Origin: an uncultured Neomegalonema sp.
GTDB lineage: Bacteria > Pseudomonadota > Alphaproteobacteria > Rhodobacterales > Rhodobacteraceae
NCBI GenBank assembly: GCA_937944035.1
Contig: CALDZQ010000085.1
Location: 1-5,503, forward strand
Length of the DNA: 5,503 bases
Direction: 5' to 3'
The notes beneath the pieces are model-generated. The model was not told the DNA's origin, made no database searches, and saw nothing but the letters and a program-made list of their open reading frames with translations. Positions 5,233-5,503 of the stretch are shown here, piece after piece. The position numbers were made by a program, and so were the translations under genes. Position 1 is the stretch's first letter, and each line of letters opens with the position of its first letter.

Positions 5233-5293
5233 CGCGCCAAAACAAGAAGTTAGACTATCCGGAATGATCCTTATACCGTTCAGGATGGTCTAG
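5233..5293 (+). repeat. Palindromic intergenic repeat, copy 2
   Basis: This is the second copy of the 61-bp unit at 149-209, in the same orientation and offset by 5084 bp, with two transitions (5276 and 5279). The 10-bp hairpin is TAGACTATCC (5251-5260) with GGATGGTCTA (5283-5292). Its right end, CTAG at 5290-5293, is also the left end of the inverted-repeat unit that follows. Confidence 0.85.
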
Positions 5294-5379
5294 TGGATCG
5301 ACCGAGACATTTGAGTCCCTGCCGTGGAAAGCGGCCACCCGACGTAACTTACTCAAAATGTCAAGATAAGTTGATCCAC
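5293..5379. other. 87-base imperfect stem-loop structure
   Basis: GTGGATCGAC (5293-5302) pairs with GTTGATCCAC (5370-5379), 10 bp with one G-U. After a small internal loop, GACATTTGAGT (5306-5316) pairs with ACTCAAAATGTC (5351-5362) with one bulged A. At the apex GCCG (5321-5324) can pair with CGGC (5332-5335). Such a long stem with a bulge and an internal loop fits a folded RNA, or a folded single-stranded DNA site, better than chance. Confidence 0.5.
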
Positions 5380-5390
5380 CAAACAGAAAT

Positions 5391-5425
5391 CTAGTGGGTT
5401 CGTTTTGTCAAAAACAATCCACTAG
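5391..5425. other. 35-base near-perfect hairpin
   Basis: CTAGTGGGTT (5391-5400) pairs with AATCCACTAG (5416-5425), 10 bp with one G-U. After a bulged C, GTTTT (5402-5406) pairs with AAAAC (5411-5415) around GTCA. It shares its first bases, TCTAGTGG, with the start of the preceding structure (5289-5296 and 5390-5397). Confidence 0.55.
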
Positions 5426-5460
5426 TCTGATAAAGACCATCTGGCGCGATACCTGCAAAG

Positions 5461-5491
5461 AAAAAGGCACTCCGAAAGGAGCGCCTTTTTT
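5461..5491. terminator. Intrinsic, probably bidirectional terminator
   Basis: GGC-A-CTCC (5466-5473) pairs with GGAG-C-GCC (5478-5485) around a GAAA tetraloop with one A-C mismatch. Six T follow (5486-5491), and five A precede (5461-5465), so it can work on both strands. It is 313 bases past the desaturase stop, beyond several hairpins, so it may end desaturase read-through, an RNA made from the preceding structured region, or a convergent gene beyond the window edge. Confidence 0.85.
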
Positions 5492-5503
5492 AGTTTCGAG
5501 ACA

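Larger units (their letters stand above)
5290..5425. mobile_element. Possible small MITE-like element with 9-bp perfect terminal inverted repeats
   Basis: CTAGTGGAT (5290-5298) is the exact reverse complement of ATCCACTAG (5417-5425); extended to 13 bp (5288-5300 and 5415-5427), 11 positions match. CTAG at both ends (5290-5293, 5422-5425) could be a duplicated target, but CTAG is itself palindromic, so this is not proof. Inside are two further structures: a long imperfect stem (5293-5379) and a hairpin (5391-5425). The unit is visibly more AT-rich than the genes around it and has no open frame of note. A structured RNA gene is the main alternative. Confidence 0.4.

Noticed and set aside
5293..5491. 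Retron RNA or integron attC site
   Set aside because: The long bulged stem suggested both, but no reverse transcriptase or integrase gene is visible, the attC core boxes are absent, and no branching-guanosine context could be established.
5149..5503. CRISPR array or tRNA in the 3' gene-free tract
   Set aside because: The repeats are inverted arms, not regularly spaced direct repeats, and no cloverleaf or T-loop consensus is present.

Overview
The window reads as chromosomal DNA from an alphaproteobacterium, most likely Rhodobacterales. This is an inference from protein resemblance: a BolA-family protein beside a J-domain protein of the type that starts with RPPxDFD, a DUF4177-like protein next to them, GC-rich codons with mostly G or C in third position, and short palindromic intergenic repeats with an AACAA-N-AA-N-TTAGA leader. 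No rRNA, tRNA, CRISPR array or transposase gene was seen.

Layout. Positions 1-70 hold only a ribosome binding site. Positions 71-169 are the broken start of a GFA-family gene, cut off by a palindromic repeat (149-209). Positions 170-509 have no credible gene and are filled with hairpins and repeat elements. Then come a minus-strand FAS1 (fasciclin) lipoprotein (510-1103), a plus-strand DUF4177-like protein (1282-1761), a minus-strand BolA-family protein (1758-2042) that overlaps it tail to tail by 4 bp, a plus-strand SPFH/stomatin-like membrane protein (2143-3150), a plus-strand J-domain protein with a probable N-terminal zinc site (3274-3945), and a plus-strand membrane fatty acid desaturase (4105-5148). 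From 5149 to the end there is again no gene, only a dense run of inverted repeats, a second copy of the 61-bp palindromic repeat (5233-5293) and a clear intrinsic terminator (5461-5491).

How the genes may work together. Several products concern the cell envelope or protein and Fe-S homeostasis: a lipoprotein with an adhesion-type fold, an SPFH membrane scaffold, a J-domain co-chaperone, a BolA protein and an acyl-lipid desaturase. Each plus-strand gene has its own ribosome binding site and a 120-160 bp upstream gap, so this is a neighbourhood rather than one tight operon. Any functional link is inference.

The most unusual material is non-coding. A palindromic repeat family supplies the stop codon of the broken GFA frame and probably that of the FAS1 gene. 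The 3' region carries nested inverted repeats that look like a small inverted-repeat element inserted at, or abutting, the CTAG end of the second repeat copy; alternatively they encode a structured RNA that ends at the terminator.
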